DNA of 35,784 nucleotides from Dysgonomonas sp. Marseille-P4677 (lineage in GTDB: Bacteria > Bacteroidota > Bacteroidia > Bacteroidales > Dysgonomonadaceae), in the NCBI RefSeq assembly GCF_016652235.1, contig NZ_JAEPKU010000034.1, positions 1 to 35,784 of the forward strand, read 5' to 3'. The notes beneath the pieces are model-generated. The model saw only the letters and a program-made list of their open reading frames with translations, searched no databases and was not told the DNA's origin. Of the stretch, positions 1-7,477 are shown piece after piece; position 1 is the stretch's first letter; each line of letters starts with the position of its first letter. A program made the translations under genes and the position numbers.

Positions 1-2
1 TC

Positions 3-290
3 TTATACCTGACAATTAGAGTGGTCAAGTACAAGATTCACCTTTGTATATGAGTAACTGAAAGAATAGCAAGTACACTTTACTAAATTTCTTTCAATTT
101 TTATTGCGTTTAGTATTCTTGATAAAATAGGTATAAACATCAAATTCTCAGATGAAAAAATATCACTAGTAATTGCAATATCCGCAATATCGGTGACTAA
201 GGATGCTATATTACTTTTCAATAACATATTTTGTAGAAATAGAACAGATTCTTCAGGTATTAAGTTTATCAAGGGCAAATATACAGTCAT
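3..290 (-). CDS. Hypothetical protein, possibly the tail of a decayed gene
   Basis: A 95-residue reading frame that I do not recognise. Its ATG overlaps the stop of the frame upstream in the arrangement TAATG, which is typical of translational coupling. The upstream frame is itself interrupted by two stops, so this may be the still-open 3' part of a decaying operon rather than a working gene. The protein is rich in Leu, Ile, Asn and Ser. It has no clear signal peptide, membrane helix or catalytic motif, and it contains two Cys near the C-terminus. It ends only two bases from the window edge, so the downstream context is unknown. Existence as an expressed gene is uncertain. Confidence 0.35.
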   Translation of the reverse strand: MTVYLPLINLIPEESVLFLQNMLLKSNIASLVTDIADIAITSDIFSSENLMFIPILSRILNAIKIERNLVKCTCYSFSYSYTKVNLVLDHSNCQV

Positions 291-592
291 TAAAATTCTC
301 CGATAATATCAAATATTATTGAATTTTTAGCTAGGTCCTGCTTTTGTACAACATTGTCACATAATTATACATTTAAGCCTATTCTTAGTTCTGGAGCCAT
401 GTCACTCAAAGCTTTCAAAAGTATATTTTGTTGCCTATACTGTTTTATTGCCTTCTGTAACAATCGAAATGTATGATCTCATAGATCACCTAAAAATGAC
501 TTCCAGAAATTCTTGCCAGAAAAGCGTGCTGAGTTAGCATAGTTAAAAAATGAGAGATAGTATAGCTGAGAATTATTAATGATATATTTAAT
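290..592 (-). pseudogene. Decayed coding remnant with in-frame TGA and TAA
   Basis: Reading the minus strand from 592 down to 290 in one frame gives protein-like sequence (for example NYANSARFSGKNFWKSFLGD, then RLLQKAIKQYRQQNILLKAL). It is interrupted by TGA at 481-479 and TAA at 367-365, and ends with TAA at 292-290, which overlaps the ATG of the next small ORF. Sequence on both sides of each stop keeps protein-like composition, so I read this as one gene broken by point nonsense mutations. Family not recognised; a remnant of a mobile or island gene is possible. No intact start is visible, and a TAG at 595-593 bounds the frame. Confidence 0.35.
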
Positions 593-859
593 CTATATTA
601 GTCGAAATAACCCCTATATATAGGGTTCAATTAAACATATTATCCAGAGCTAGATATTATTTATTTTTTGGAGAGATGAAAAAATGTATTTTTTATAGAA
701 TCTTATGAAATGATAAATTATGTATGGTATTATCGGTGTATATTACAAATAAAATCTTTAATAAATATTTCAATGGTTGTATATATTACATATGGAAACA
801 TATAATAAATACAATTTATTCACAAGCACTGATAAGTACAATGAAATATAAAAAATATA
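593..859. other. AT-rich intergenic stretch with a 14-bp palindrome
   Basis: This region lies between the decayed remnant and the AraC gene. The only structured element I see is a perfect 14-bp palindrome, CCCTATATATAGGG, at 612-625, flanked by near-symmetrical AAC and GTT. A plus-strand open frame at 724-918 runs into the 3' end of the AraC gene and has no coding character. Confidence 0.4.
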
Positions 860-1780
860 CTACTTTATTGGTAACAATTTTGAGTTCCACTCATAATCTG
901 ATTGCCGATAGGCCTTAGGGGACAGACCTACTGTCTTTTTGAAAATACGGCTAAAATAATAAGGATCATCAAAAGCCAGCTTTAAGGCTATCTGGCTAAT
1001 TTTCATATTGGTACTTTTGAGCAGCTGGCAAGCTCTTTGTATTTTCAACTGATTAAAATATTCCACGGGGGCATATTGAATCTCTTTAAAAAAAAGACGA
1101 TAAAAATAAGATTCTGAATAGCCAAAATATGTAGCCAGATCTTTTAATGTTAATTTGTTTTCTATATTTTCATACATATAGTGGGTTGCCAAACTGATAA
1201 AAAAAGTTTTCTCGGCTTTGGTATTTGAATATTTAGCCAGTCTGTAAATCGGAACATATAGAAACGTACTGATCAAATGATTAAAACCCAGATTTACATA
1301 AATTATAGTACTTTCTGTAATCTCACTTTCCATCACATTTAAAAGTTCATCGAAATAGCTGATCCTGTCGTTTATTCTGGAGTTACCGTCAATACCAATA
1401 GGTAGAACGCCGTGCAATTTTTCATAGATAGCTTCAGATTTTTTCCCTTTAAAATGTACCCAATAGATAAACCACGGATTATCCTTACTTGAACCATATT
1501 GGTGAGGAGTTTCGGCAGGAAGTACAAAAAAATGATTCTCTGGTACTACATGTTTTTCCCCATTTAATATGAACCACCCTTCGCCTTTGGTACAATAAAT
1601 AAGTATATGTTCTCCACATCCAGACTCTCTGGATATAAAATGGTTTTCAGCTTTTGGGAAATAGCCCATAGAATGTACCACTAAATCGGATGTTAAGGGA
1701 TTATTTAAAGCTTCTTCCACAACAAAAAAAGGATATACAACAAGCCTTTGCCCTGTGAAACCATGTTTTATTTTGATCAT
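860..1780 (-). CDS. AraC family transcriptional regulator
   Basis: A 306-residue regulator with two domains. The N-terminal cupin-like arm (about residues 30-140) has the sugar-sensing AraC_binding pattern, including a PAETPHQYG segment. The C-terminal pair of helix-turn-helix motifs (about residues 200-300) contains LTLKDLATYFGYSESYFYRL and ends in the classic PYYFSRIFKKTVGLSPKAYR region. Proteins of this type are usually activators of neighbouring sugar-catabolic genes. It lies on the same strand as the epimerase and kinase genes but is separated from them by 391 bases with its own -10-like box. It is the only transcription factor in the window, so it is the best candidate regulator of the divergent nanE-ROK and glycyl radical operons. 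That assignment, and the inducer, are inferred. Confidence 0.93.
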   Translation of the reverse strand: MIKIKHGFTGQRLVVYPFFVVEEALNNPLTSDLVVHSMGYFPKAENHFISRESGCGEHILIYCTKGEGWFILNGEKHVVPENHFFVLPAETPHQYGSSKDNPWFIYWVHFKGKKSEAIYEKLHGVLPIGIDGNSRINDRISYFDELLNVMESEITESTIIYVNLGFNHLISTFLYVPIYRLAKYSNTKAEKTFFISLATHYMYENIENKLTLKDLATYFGYSESYFYRLFFKEIQYAPVEYFNQLKIQRACQLLKSTNMKISQIALKLAFDDPYYFSRIFKKTVGLSPKAYRQSDYEWNSKLLPIK

Positions 1781-1796
1781 AAACTATTTATTTAAT

Positions 1797-1932
1797 ATGG
1801 CTATCTGATACTTTACCTAAAACAATTATAATTCACAGAAATACAATTAAATGTAACAAATGTAGTATCTGATATAATCTGCTAATAAATAGCTTTTAAA
1901 ACTAATATTTAGGTATAACATATGATAGCCAT
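1797..1932. repeat. 9-bp inverted repeat flanking the AraC promoter
   Basis: ATGGCTATC at 1797-1805 and its reverse complement GATAGCCAT at 1924-1932 lie on either side of the predicted AraC promoter. The spacing would allow looping by a dimeric AraC protein, but a repeat this short can arise by chance. Confidence 0.25.
1857..1864 (-). promoter_or_regulatory. Candidate -7 box for the AraC gene
   Basis: TACATTTG on the minus strand fits the Bacteroidota consensus TAnnTTTG and lies about 77 bases before the AraC start codon. No TTTG is present 20 bases further upstream, which is usual for activator-dependent or weak promoters. Confidence 0.4.
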
Positions 1933-2085
1933 TTACTTAAAGTGACACTATAAAATTATGAATAAAATTTGTCCACACAATTTTTATTCATTTATATTTT
2001 TTAAGGCTATACTAAAAGTCTGAAGTATTCAATTTCGAATGGCCAATAGTTATCACTAGGGTCTTTGCCTATTAACTACTCTCAA

Positions 2086-2108
2086 TTTATAAGTAAAGTT
2101 CTTATAAA
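2086..2108 (-). terminator. Weak AT-rich hairpin downstream of the NanE-like gene
   Basis: TTTATAAG (2086-2093) pairs with CTTATAAA (2101-2108) across a 7-base loop, about 65 bases after the NanE stop. The stem has little GC and no good T tract, so terminator function is uncertain. Confidence 0.25.
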
Positions 2109-2171
2109 TAAATCGAGCTTACGAGTGCTTCATTCTTGTGTAGTCTGTCCAATGCTGATTCACAATAATCA

Positions 2172-2912
2172 TTAATGCTTGCTGATTTCTGCTTCTCTCC
2201 AATTGTCCTGATAACCACTTAATAGATCCACAAAACGTTTAGTTATAAGATGAGGCCGAGTAATGGCACTTCCTACAACCACAGAATGAGCACCGAGAAA
2301 TAGTACCTTCATTGCATCTTCCGGCGTATAAATGTGACCTTCCATAATTATATAAACTTTATCTTTAAAATCACGGCACATGCGGGCGAATTCTCTCAAA
2401 TCGGGATATTCTATATGTTTAGTGTCGGCAGTGTAGCCATATAAGGTCGGTCCTATAATATCTGCTCCCATTTCGAAGGCTCTTACAGCTTCATTATAAT
2501 TAGCTACATCAGCAAATATTATGGCTTCAGGAATTTCTTTTTTTACTATAGGAAGTAACTCATAGGCGTGCCTGCCTTCATGAGTGATTTGTTCGGTACA
2601 GTCCAATGCAATTATTTCAGCTCCTGCTTCCCAAACTTGTTTTGCGGCTTCCAGAGTTGGAGTAATAAATACGTCTGTATCATCATGCCATATTTTATAA
2701 AGCCCTATTACAGGCAAATCAACTTCTTTTTTGATAGCCCTGATCTGATCAGGTGAATTAGCCCTAATTCCTACTGCACCACCCCATTGGGCCGCTTTTG
2801 CCATTTTTACAACAAAATCTATAGAAAAGGTTGGATCATCATGTTGAACTTGACACGACACGATTAATCCTCCTTTAAAAGATTCGATAAGTTCTCTTTT
2901 TCTTGTATCCAT
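2172..2912 (-). CDS. nanE: NanE-like N-acylmannosamine-6-phosphate 2-epimerase
   Basis: A 246-residue cytoplasmic TIM-barrel protein of the NanE family, which interconverts N-acetylmannosamine-6-P and N-acetylglucosamine-6-P. Family landmarks are present in order: GGLIVSCQ (residues 14-21), GGAVGIRAN (44-52), the catalytic Lys at 73, ITPTLEAA, GADIIGPTLYGYT, the general acid/base Glu at 191, and GAHSVVVGSAITRP near the end. Some positions differ from the usual NanE: K-IWHDD replaces the common K-R-x-Y-x-DS, and EGHIYTP replaces EGRIxTP, so the true substrate may differ. It follows the ROK kinase gene after 42 bases and is probably co-transcribed with it. No NanA-type sialate lyase is in the window, so a sialic acid role is not shown. 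It may instead serve the divergent glycyl radical pathway. Confidence 0.85.
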   Translation of the reverse strand: MDTRKRELIESFKGGLIVSCQVQHDDPTFSIDFVVKMAKAAQWGGAVGIRANSPDQIRAIKKEVDLPVIGLYKIWHDDTDVFITPTLEAAKQVWEAGAEIIALDCTEQITHEGRHAYELLPIVKKEIPEAIIFADVANYNEAVRAFEMGADIIGPTLYGYTADTKHIEYPDLREFARMCRDFKDKVYIIMEGHIYTPEDAMKVLFLGAHSVVVGSAITRPHLITKRFVDLLSGYQDNWREAEISKH

Positions 2913-2954
2913 AAAATTATATTTATTTAAGGTACTAGACTCGTCTTTATTTAA

Positions 2955-3923
2955 TTACATAATTTTTTCCAAAAATGCAGCGCCGATGATGCCTGCATCA
3001 TTTCCTAACGAAGCGCATATTACAGGGGGAACTCCAATCTCATCCCCGGCATGAGTATATATTCTTAACTTTTGATTTACCGGCTTTAAGATCAAATCTC
3101 CGGCATGGGCAATTCCTCCTCCAAGCATAATTACTTCGGGACGAAAAATAACAACAAGGCTCGAAATTCCTGCCGCTAAATAACTCGTATAATCATCTAA
3201 TAACTTTATAGCAACAGGGTCCCCATCTATAGCAGCTCTACATATAATTTCTCCATTTATGTTGTTCTCATTGTTTTTAGCCAAACTAAGAATCAAACTT
3301 GACGGTTCCTTTCTTACAGCCTCATTAGCTGCCCTTATAAGAGCGGTTGCAGAACAATATGCTTCTAAACAACCTTTTTGACCACATGTGCATAGTGCTC
3401 CATCATACATAAGCTTAGTATGCCCTAATTCTGCACCCATATTATCTGCACCCGCATATATTTTATTATCAATGATTATTCCACCACCGACACCTGTTCC
3501 AAGTGTCAGCATCAAAGCAGTGCTGTACTGACTTGCAGAACCAGCTAAAATCTCACCATAAGTCGCACCATTAGCATCATTTGCTATATAAATAGGAAGA
3601 GGTATATGTTTCTTCAAATAATCGTAAATAGGTATATTCTTCCATCCGAAACAATTAGCGTGTACAAGTAAATTTGTTTTAGGATTGATATTACTTGGCA
3701 TACAGATTCCCCATGAGGATATGTTATCAATACTCAAACCTGCTTTTTGTATAGCTTTTTTACTAACATCAGCCATATTATAAACAAGTTCATCGACCGT
3801 GTTTCCGATTTTTGCGGATATTCCTTCTTTAGCGATAATGTTATAGCTTTCATCAACAATACCTGCGACAAAGCTTGTTCCTCCGACATCCAGTCCTAAA
3901 TAATACTTTTTGGAAATTTTCAT
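2955..3923 (-). CDS. ROK family sugar kinase (NanK/glucokinase-like)
   Basis: A 322-residue ATP-dependent sugar kinase of the ROK family. It has the phosphate-binding LGLDVGGTSF motif (from residue 9), the catalytic Asp116 in ANDANGA, the GTGVGGG loop, and the ROK zinc site with Cys178, Cys180 and Cys185 in CTCGQKGCLEAY following the GAELGHT histidine. ROK kinases phosphorylate the 6-hydroxyl of glucose, N-acetylmannosamine, allose and similar sugars; specificity cannot be read from the sequence. With the adjacent NanE-like epimerase it would form a phosphorylate-then-epimerise pair. It is the first gene of the minus-strand operon and is divergent from the glycyl radical enzyme across 268 bases containing both promoters. 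Confidence 0.92.
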   Translation of the reverse strand: MKISKKYYLGLDVGGTSFVAGIVDESYNIIAKEGISAKIGNTVDELVYNMADVSKKAIQKAGLSIDNISSWGICMPSNINPKTNLLVHANCFGWKNIPIYDYLKKHIPLPIYIANDANGATYGEILAGSASQYSTALMLTLGTGVGGGIIIDNKIYAGADNMGAELGHTKLMYDGALCTCGQKGCLEAYCSATALIRAANEAVRKEPSSLILSLAKNNENNINGEIICRAAIDGDPVAIKLLDDYTSYLAAGISSLVVIFRPEVIMLGGGIAHAGDLILKPVNQKLRIYTHAGDEIGVPPVICASLGNDAGIIGAAFLEKIM

Positions 3924-3959
3924 TTGGTTAACTTTTATAGAATTTAATTTAACACTCTA

Positions 3960-3967
3960 CAAAAGTA
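3960..3967 (-). promoter_or_regulatory. Candidate -7 box of the ROK-nanE operon
   Basis: TACTTTTG on the minus strand is an exact match to TAnnTTTG and lies 36 bases before the ROK start codon. The -33 position reads TTTT instead of TTTG. Confidence 0.5.
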
Positions 3968-4108
3968 AATATTGGAATATTGAATAAAAATGTAATATAA
4001 TTGATAAAAGAATGGAGTATTATTGCATATGCTTTCAACTTTCGATTGAATCATCGTTTTATGATATTTGCATGCAAGTATAATCCATCTTTTTGAGCGA
4101 TTCTCTAC

Positions 4109-4140
4109 ATTGTCCGTAACTTTTATCTTTATTATTTTTG
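4109..4140 (+). promoter_or_regulatory. Candidate promoter of the glycyl radical operon
   Basis: ATTG at 4109-4112, a 20-base spacer, then TATTTTTG at 4133-4140. This matches the Bacteroidota -33/-7 pattern with one mismatch in the -33 box. It would give a leader of about 45 bases before the ATG at 4192. The divergent ROK promoter lies about 140 bases away, so one regulator could control both. Confidence 0.55.
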
Positions 4141-4191
4141 TCTAAAATTCAAATTAACAATTAGTTATATATTGATTGATCACGGAATATT

Positions 4192-6474
4192 ATGGCAAAA
4201 TTTGATGTGGAGATAGTGCAAAATGTAGAAATCAGCAAAAAACTGGCTAGTGAGAAATCGTTGCTTGAGCAATTAGAAATTATGGAACGATATACAACAG
4301 TTCACAAAAAAAAATCGAAATATTCAAAAGAGATGCGGGAGGTGGAATGTCTGAAGGTTCTGTACCCTGCCCTTTTTCGCAAAATAGCCGATACAGATTT
4401 GATTGCCGGTAGATTCGATGTGCTACCAATTGGTTTTGGAGCAGTAACATCTTTAGGGGGAGTCGGTCATTTTTGTGTATTCCGTAAATTACGCGATTTT
4501 CAAAAAAAACTTGAGGAAAAAGATAAATTTCGTGTAGACGCCTTATATGATTATTGGCTGGATCACGACTTGAAAACTCAGTATAATAGGGAAATGATTA
4601 CAGAAGATACCGTTGGTATGTTTATAGACTGTGAATATCCAATGATCGCAACAGCCCGTTTGTCCGGGATGATGCTCGACTATCCAAAATTGTTGGATAA
4701 CGGTATCGGCGGACTTCGCAGGATATTGACGGAGCATCTGAAAAAACAGCCTGATAATGACTTTTATAAAGCGGGCCTTCAATGCCTTGATATTTTTGTG
4801 GATTGTGCAACAGCTCTTCAGATAGATACTCTGAAACAGATGAAGTCAACAGACAATAAGCAAAGATATAATGAGCTAAAACGGATGCACGTAGCCCTTG
4901 AAAATATTAAGGAAAATAGTCCGCAAACATTTCACGAAGCCATGCAACTCTTTTGGCTGTATGCCATGCTAGCCGGAGTTATCAACTATGGCCGATTGGA
5001 CGATTACCTTGGTCCCTATCTGGTCGCAGACCTGAAGGCCGGCCGCTTGACTATGGATGAGGCTTACAACTATATCTATTCGCTTTGGACAATGATAGAA
5101 AACCGTCGAACGACAGTAAACGGGCGTGTTATTGTAGGTGGAAGGGGGCGTAAGCATCCGAAAGAAGCTGATGTATTTCTACATTTGGCAATGAAGGTCG
5201 CTAAAAACTCGAAGTATGTAGAACCTCAATTTACACTGCGTGTAGATAATGATACACCGGAAGAAGTCTGGGATGAGGCTCTCGATGCCTTAGGAGCCGG
5301 CGCAACATATCCTACTTTGTATAATGATGAAGTTAATGTTCCTGCTGTTGCTTATGGCATGAGAGTAGATGAAAAAACTGCGGAACAATATGTTCCTTTC
5401 GGTTGTACTGAATTTGTAATACAAGGACAGAGCACAGGAACGCCTAATGTCTGTATTAACCTCCTTAAAATCCTCACTATTTTTATGAATGATGGAATCG
5501 ACCCTATGGATGGTAAAAGGAAAACAGGTTCGATGCAGGTCAAAAAGTTAGAAGAATACAACACATTTGAGAACTTCTATAATGATTATAAAAAGTTCCT
5601 CGATTATTATCTGGACTTATCAGTTCAGGCGCAGTATCATTCTTATGAGGTAATGAACAAGCACGTTAGTTTTTTGTTTGCCAGCCTGCTTACGGATGAC
5701 TGTATTGAAAGGGGAAAGGCATTACTGGATGGTGGCGTTCGTTATCTCGGCGGGACAAATGAAACTTATGGAAATATCAATACTTCCGATTCGCTATGGG
5801 CAATAAAGGACCTCGTATTCGACCGCAAGAAGTATACTCTACGTGAGCTAAATAACGCAATGCTAACTAATTTTATAGGATACGAAGAAATACGAAAAGA
5901 TTGTCTGGATTGCGATAAATATGGTAACGATCTTGATACTGCCGATACTATGGCAAACGATCTGTATGAATTTGTCGCTAAAGGAGTGCGCGATAGGGGG
6001 ATTGCAATAGGAATGCAGTATTTTCTTATTGTAATAAGCAATAACCAATTAAACACGGAATGGGGAAACAGAACAGGGGCTTCCCCTGACGGAAGGCTGT
6101 CAGGTATGTATATGAACCCTGCAAATAATCCTCAGGGAGGAGCAAATAAAAGTGGACCGACAGCTATGCTGAATTCGTTAGCCAAGTTTGATGCTAAGTA
6201 TCATGGCGGATCTGTTCAGAATATCAAATTCTCTCCATCGATGTTCAATGAACACAGAAATTTGATAAAAGTATTGTTTAAAACCTATTTTGCCAAAGGT
6301 GGATGCCATCTGATGGTAACGGTCGTAGACAAGGGTATATTGGAGGATGCGGTTAAACATCCGGAAAAATATCCCGATCTGATTGTACGGGTAAGTGGTT
6401 TCTCCGCCATTTTCGTCGATTTATCACCTAATATTCAAGAAGAATTGATGAGCCGTGTTTTATATAATAAGTAG
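4192..6474 (+). CDS. Glycyl radical enzyme of the PFL-like family (eliminase/dehydratase type, substrate unknown)
   Basis: A 760-residue cytoplasmic enzyme of the pyruvate formate-lyase-like superfamily. The thiyl radical Cys405 and general base Glu407 lie in VPFGCTEFVIQGQS. The Cys-x-Glu pattern is that of radical eliminases such as glycerol, propanediol, choline and hydroxyproline enzymes, not of PFL itself, which uses Cys-Cys. The glycyl radical site is Gly736 in RVSGFSAIFVDLSP, 25 residues from the end, as expected. The PFL-like domain fills most of the protein. The GCTE...GQSTGTPN signature does not match any characterised class I know. Its activating enzyme follows after 2 bases, and a sugar kinase and sugar-phosphate epimerase are divergent. 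A phosphorylated sugar or sugar alcohol is therefore a reasonable but unproven substrate. The radical is destroyed by oxygen, so the host is anaerobic. Confidence 0.93.
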   Translation: MAKFDVEIVQNVEISKKLASEKSLLEQLEIMERYTTVHKKKSKYSKEMREVECLKVLYPALFRKIADTDLIAGRFDVLPIGFGAVTSLGGVGHFCVFRKLRDFQKKLEEKDKFRVDALYDYWLDHDLKTQYNREMITEDTVGMFIDCEYPMIATARLSGMMLDYPKLLDNGIGGLRRILTEHLKKQPDNDFYKAGLQCLDIFVDCATALQIDTLKQMKSTDNKQRYNELKRMHVALENIKENSPQTFHEAMQLFWLYAMLAGVINYGRLDDYLGPYLVADLKAGRLTMDEAYNYIYSLWTMIENRRTTVNGRVIVGGRGRKHPKEADVFLHLAMKVAKNSKYVEPQFTLRVDNDTPEEVWDEALDALGAGATYPTLYNDEVNVPAVAYGMRVDEKTAEQYVPFGCTEFVIQGQSTGTPNVCINLLKILTIFMNDGIDPMDGKRKTGSMQVKKLEEYNTFENFYNDYKKFLDYYLDLSVQAQYHSYEVMNKHVSFLFASLLTDDCIERGKALLDGGVRYLGGTNETYGNINTSDSLWAIKDLVFDRKKYTLRELNNAMLTNFIGYEEIRKDCLDCDKYGNDLDTADTMANDLYEFVAKGVRDRGIAIGMQYFLIVISNNQLNTEWGNRTGASPDGRLSGMYMNPANNPQGGANKSGPTAMLNSLAKFDAKYHGGSVQNIKFSPSMFNEHRNLIKVLFKTYFAKGGCHLMVTVVDKGILEDAVKHPEKYPDLIVRVSGFSAIFVDLSPNIQEELMSRVLYNK

Positions 6475-6476
6475 AA

Positions 6477-7385
6477 ATGGAGAAAAGAATATCTATAATG
6501 GAGATTGAGCGCTTTGCCATTCATGATGGTCCGGGCATACGTACAGTCGTTTTTCTTCAGGGATGCCCGTTACGCTGTTCATGGTGTTCGAATCCCGAAT
6601 CACAAATGATCGGGCCTCACTTGTTATATATAAAGAATAAGTGCGTCGGTTGTGGTACATGTGCAAGAACATGCATTCATGGTAATATTAGAATGGAAGG
6701 ATATTATCCTGTGTTCGATAGGAAAAAATGTGTTGCAAGCAAAGCATGTGCCAAGACTTGCGTACATAACGCCATAAAATTTGTCGGCGAATCTGTTTTT
6801 GCCTCCGAGATCATGGATGTGGTAGTACGTGACCGGGATTATTATGAAGTTTCCGGAGGCGGCATAACATTTTCGGGAGGAGAACCTTTTGTCCAATTTG
6901 ATGGACTAATGCAATTGTTGACTATGAGTAAAAAAGAAAAGTTGCATACAACCATAGAGACCTGTGGACAAGTTGAGCTGGAAAAGATAAAAAGAGCTCT
7001 TCCTCTGACTGACCTGTTTTTGTTCGACATTAAGCACGCAGACAGATATATGTTGAAAAAAGAAACGAATGCTGATCTGGATACAATATTGACTAATATG
7101 CGTTTTATAGCCCAACAAGATTCAACAAAGATTATTATCAGAATTCCAATTATTCCCGAATATAACTTTAACGAAAAAACTATAGGGAAAATATATGATC
7201 TGGCAATAGAGAATAATATAAAACAGGTGAGTTTATTACCTTATCACACATTAGGAAAAGATAAATATGAACAATTGGGAACTGAATGTACATATTCTTC
7301 TAAACAGATGCTATTAAAAGAAGATTTGCTTCCTCTAAAAAAAATGGGAGAAAGGAGAGGTTTAACGATACGGATAGGAGGATAA
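6477..7385 (+). CDS. Glycyl radical enzyme activating enzyme (radical SAM)
   Basis: A 302-residue radical SAM activase that would install the glycyl radical on the upstream enzyme. The SAM-cluster cysteines are Cys30, Cys34 and Cys37 (GCPLRCSWCSNPES), and GGGITFSGGEP is the SAM-binding GGE motif. Between them sits a ferredoxin-like insert typical of non-PFL activases. The first cluster has four cysteines (56, 59, 62, 66). The second has only Cys85, Cys91 and Cys95, with Ser88 (AGC) where the fourth would be. The gene starts 2 bases after the enzyme's stop, so the two are translationally linked. Identity as the partner activase is secure from this linkage; the altered second cluster is unusual. 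Confidence 0.95.
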   Translation: MEKRISIMEIERFAIHDGPGIRTVVFLQGCPLRCSWCSNPESQMIGPHLLYIKNKCVGCGTCARTCIHGNIRMEGYYPVFDRKKCVASKACAKTCVHNAIKFVGESVFASEIMDVVVRDRDYYEVSGGGITFSGGEPFVQFDGLMQLLTMSKKEKLHTTIETCGQVELEKIKRALPLTDLFLFDIKHADRYMLKKETNADLDTILTNMRFIAQQDSTKIIIRIPIIPEYNFNEKTIGKIYDLAIENNIKQVSLLPYHTLGKDKYEQLGTECTYSSKQMLLKEDLLPLKKMGERRGLTIRIGG

Positions 7386-7477
7386 ATTTATTTAATTTAT
7401 AGAGAATAAATTATGAAAACCCAGGGTGTAGGAGTAAAGGCCAATACTTTTATACTCTCTATTTAAAATATTAATAC

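Larger units (their letters stand above)
1781..2171. other. Intergenic region upstream of the AraC gene
   Basis: 391 bases between the AraC gene and the NanE-like gene. It holds a Bacteroidota -7 box for the AraC gene (1857-1864), a 9-bp inverted repeat (1797-1805 and 1924-1932) that might be an operator, and an AT-rich hairpin (2086-2108) that might end the NanE transcript. I see no coding sequence or RNA gene in it. Confidence 0.5.

Noticed and set aside
724-918. Plus-strand 64-codon open frame
   Set aside because: It overlaps the 3' end of the AraC gene, has no recognisable domain or promoter, and its composition follows the AT-rich background.
2172-3923. Sialic acid catabolism operon
   Set aside because: NanE-like and ROK genes alone are not enough: no sialate lyase, sialidase, or sialic acid transporter is in the window, and the NanE residues are divergent.
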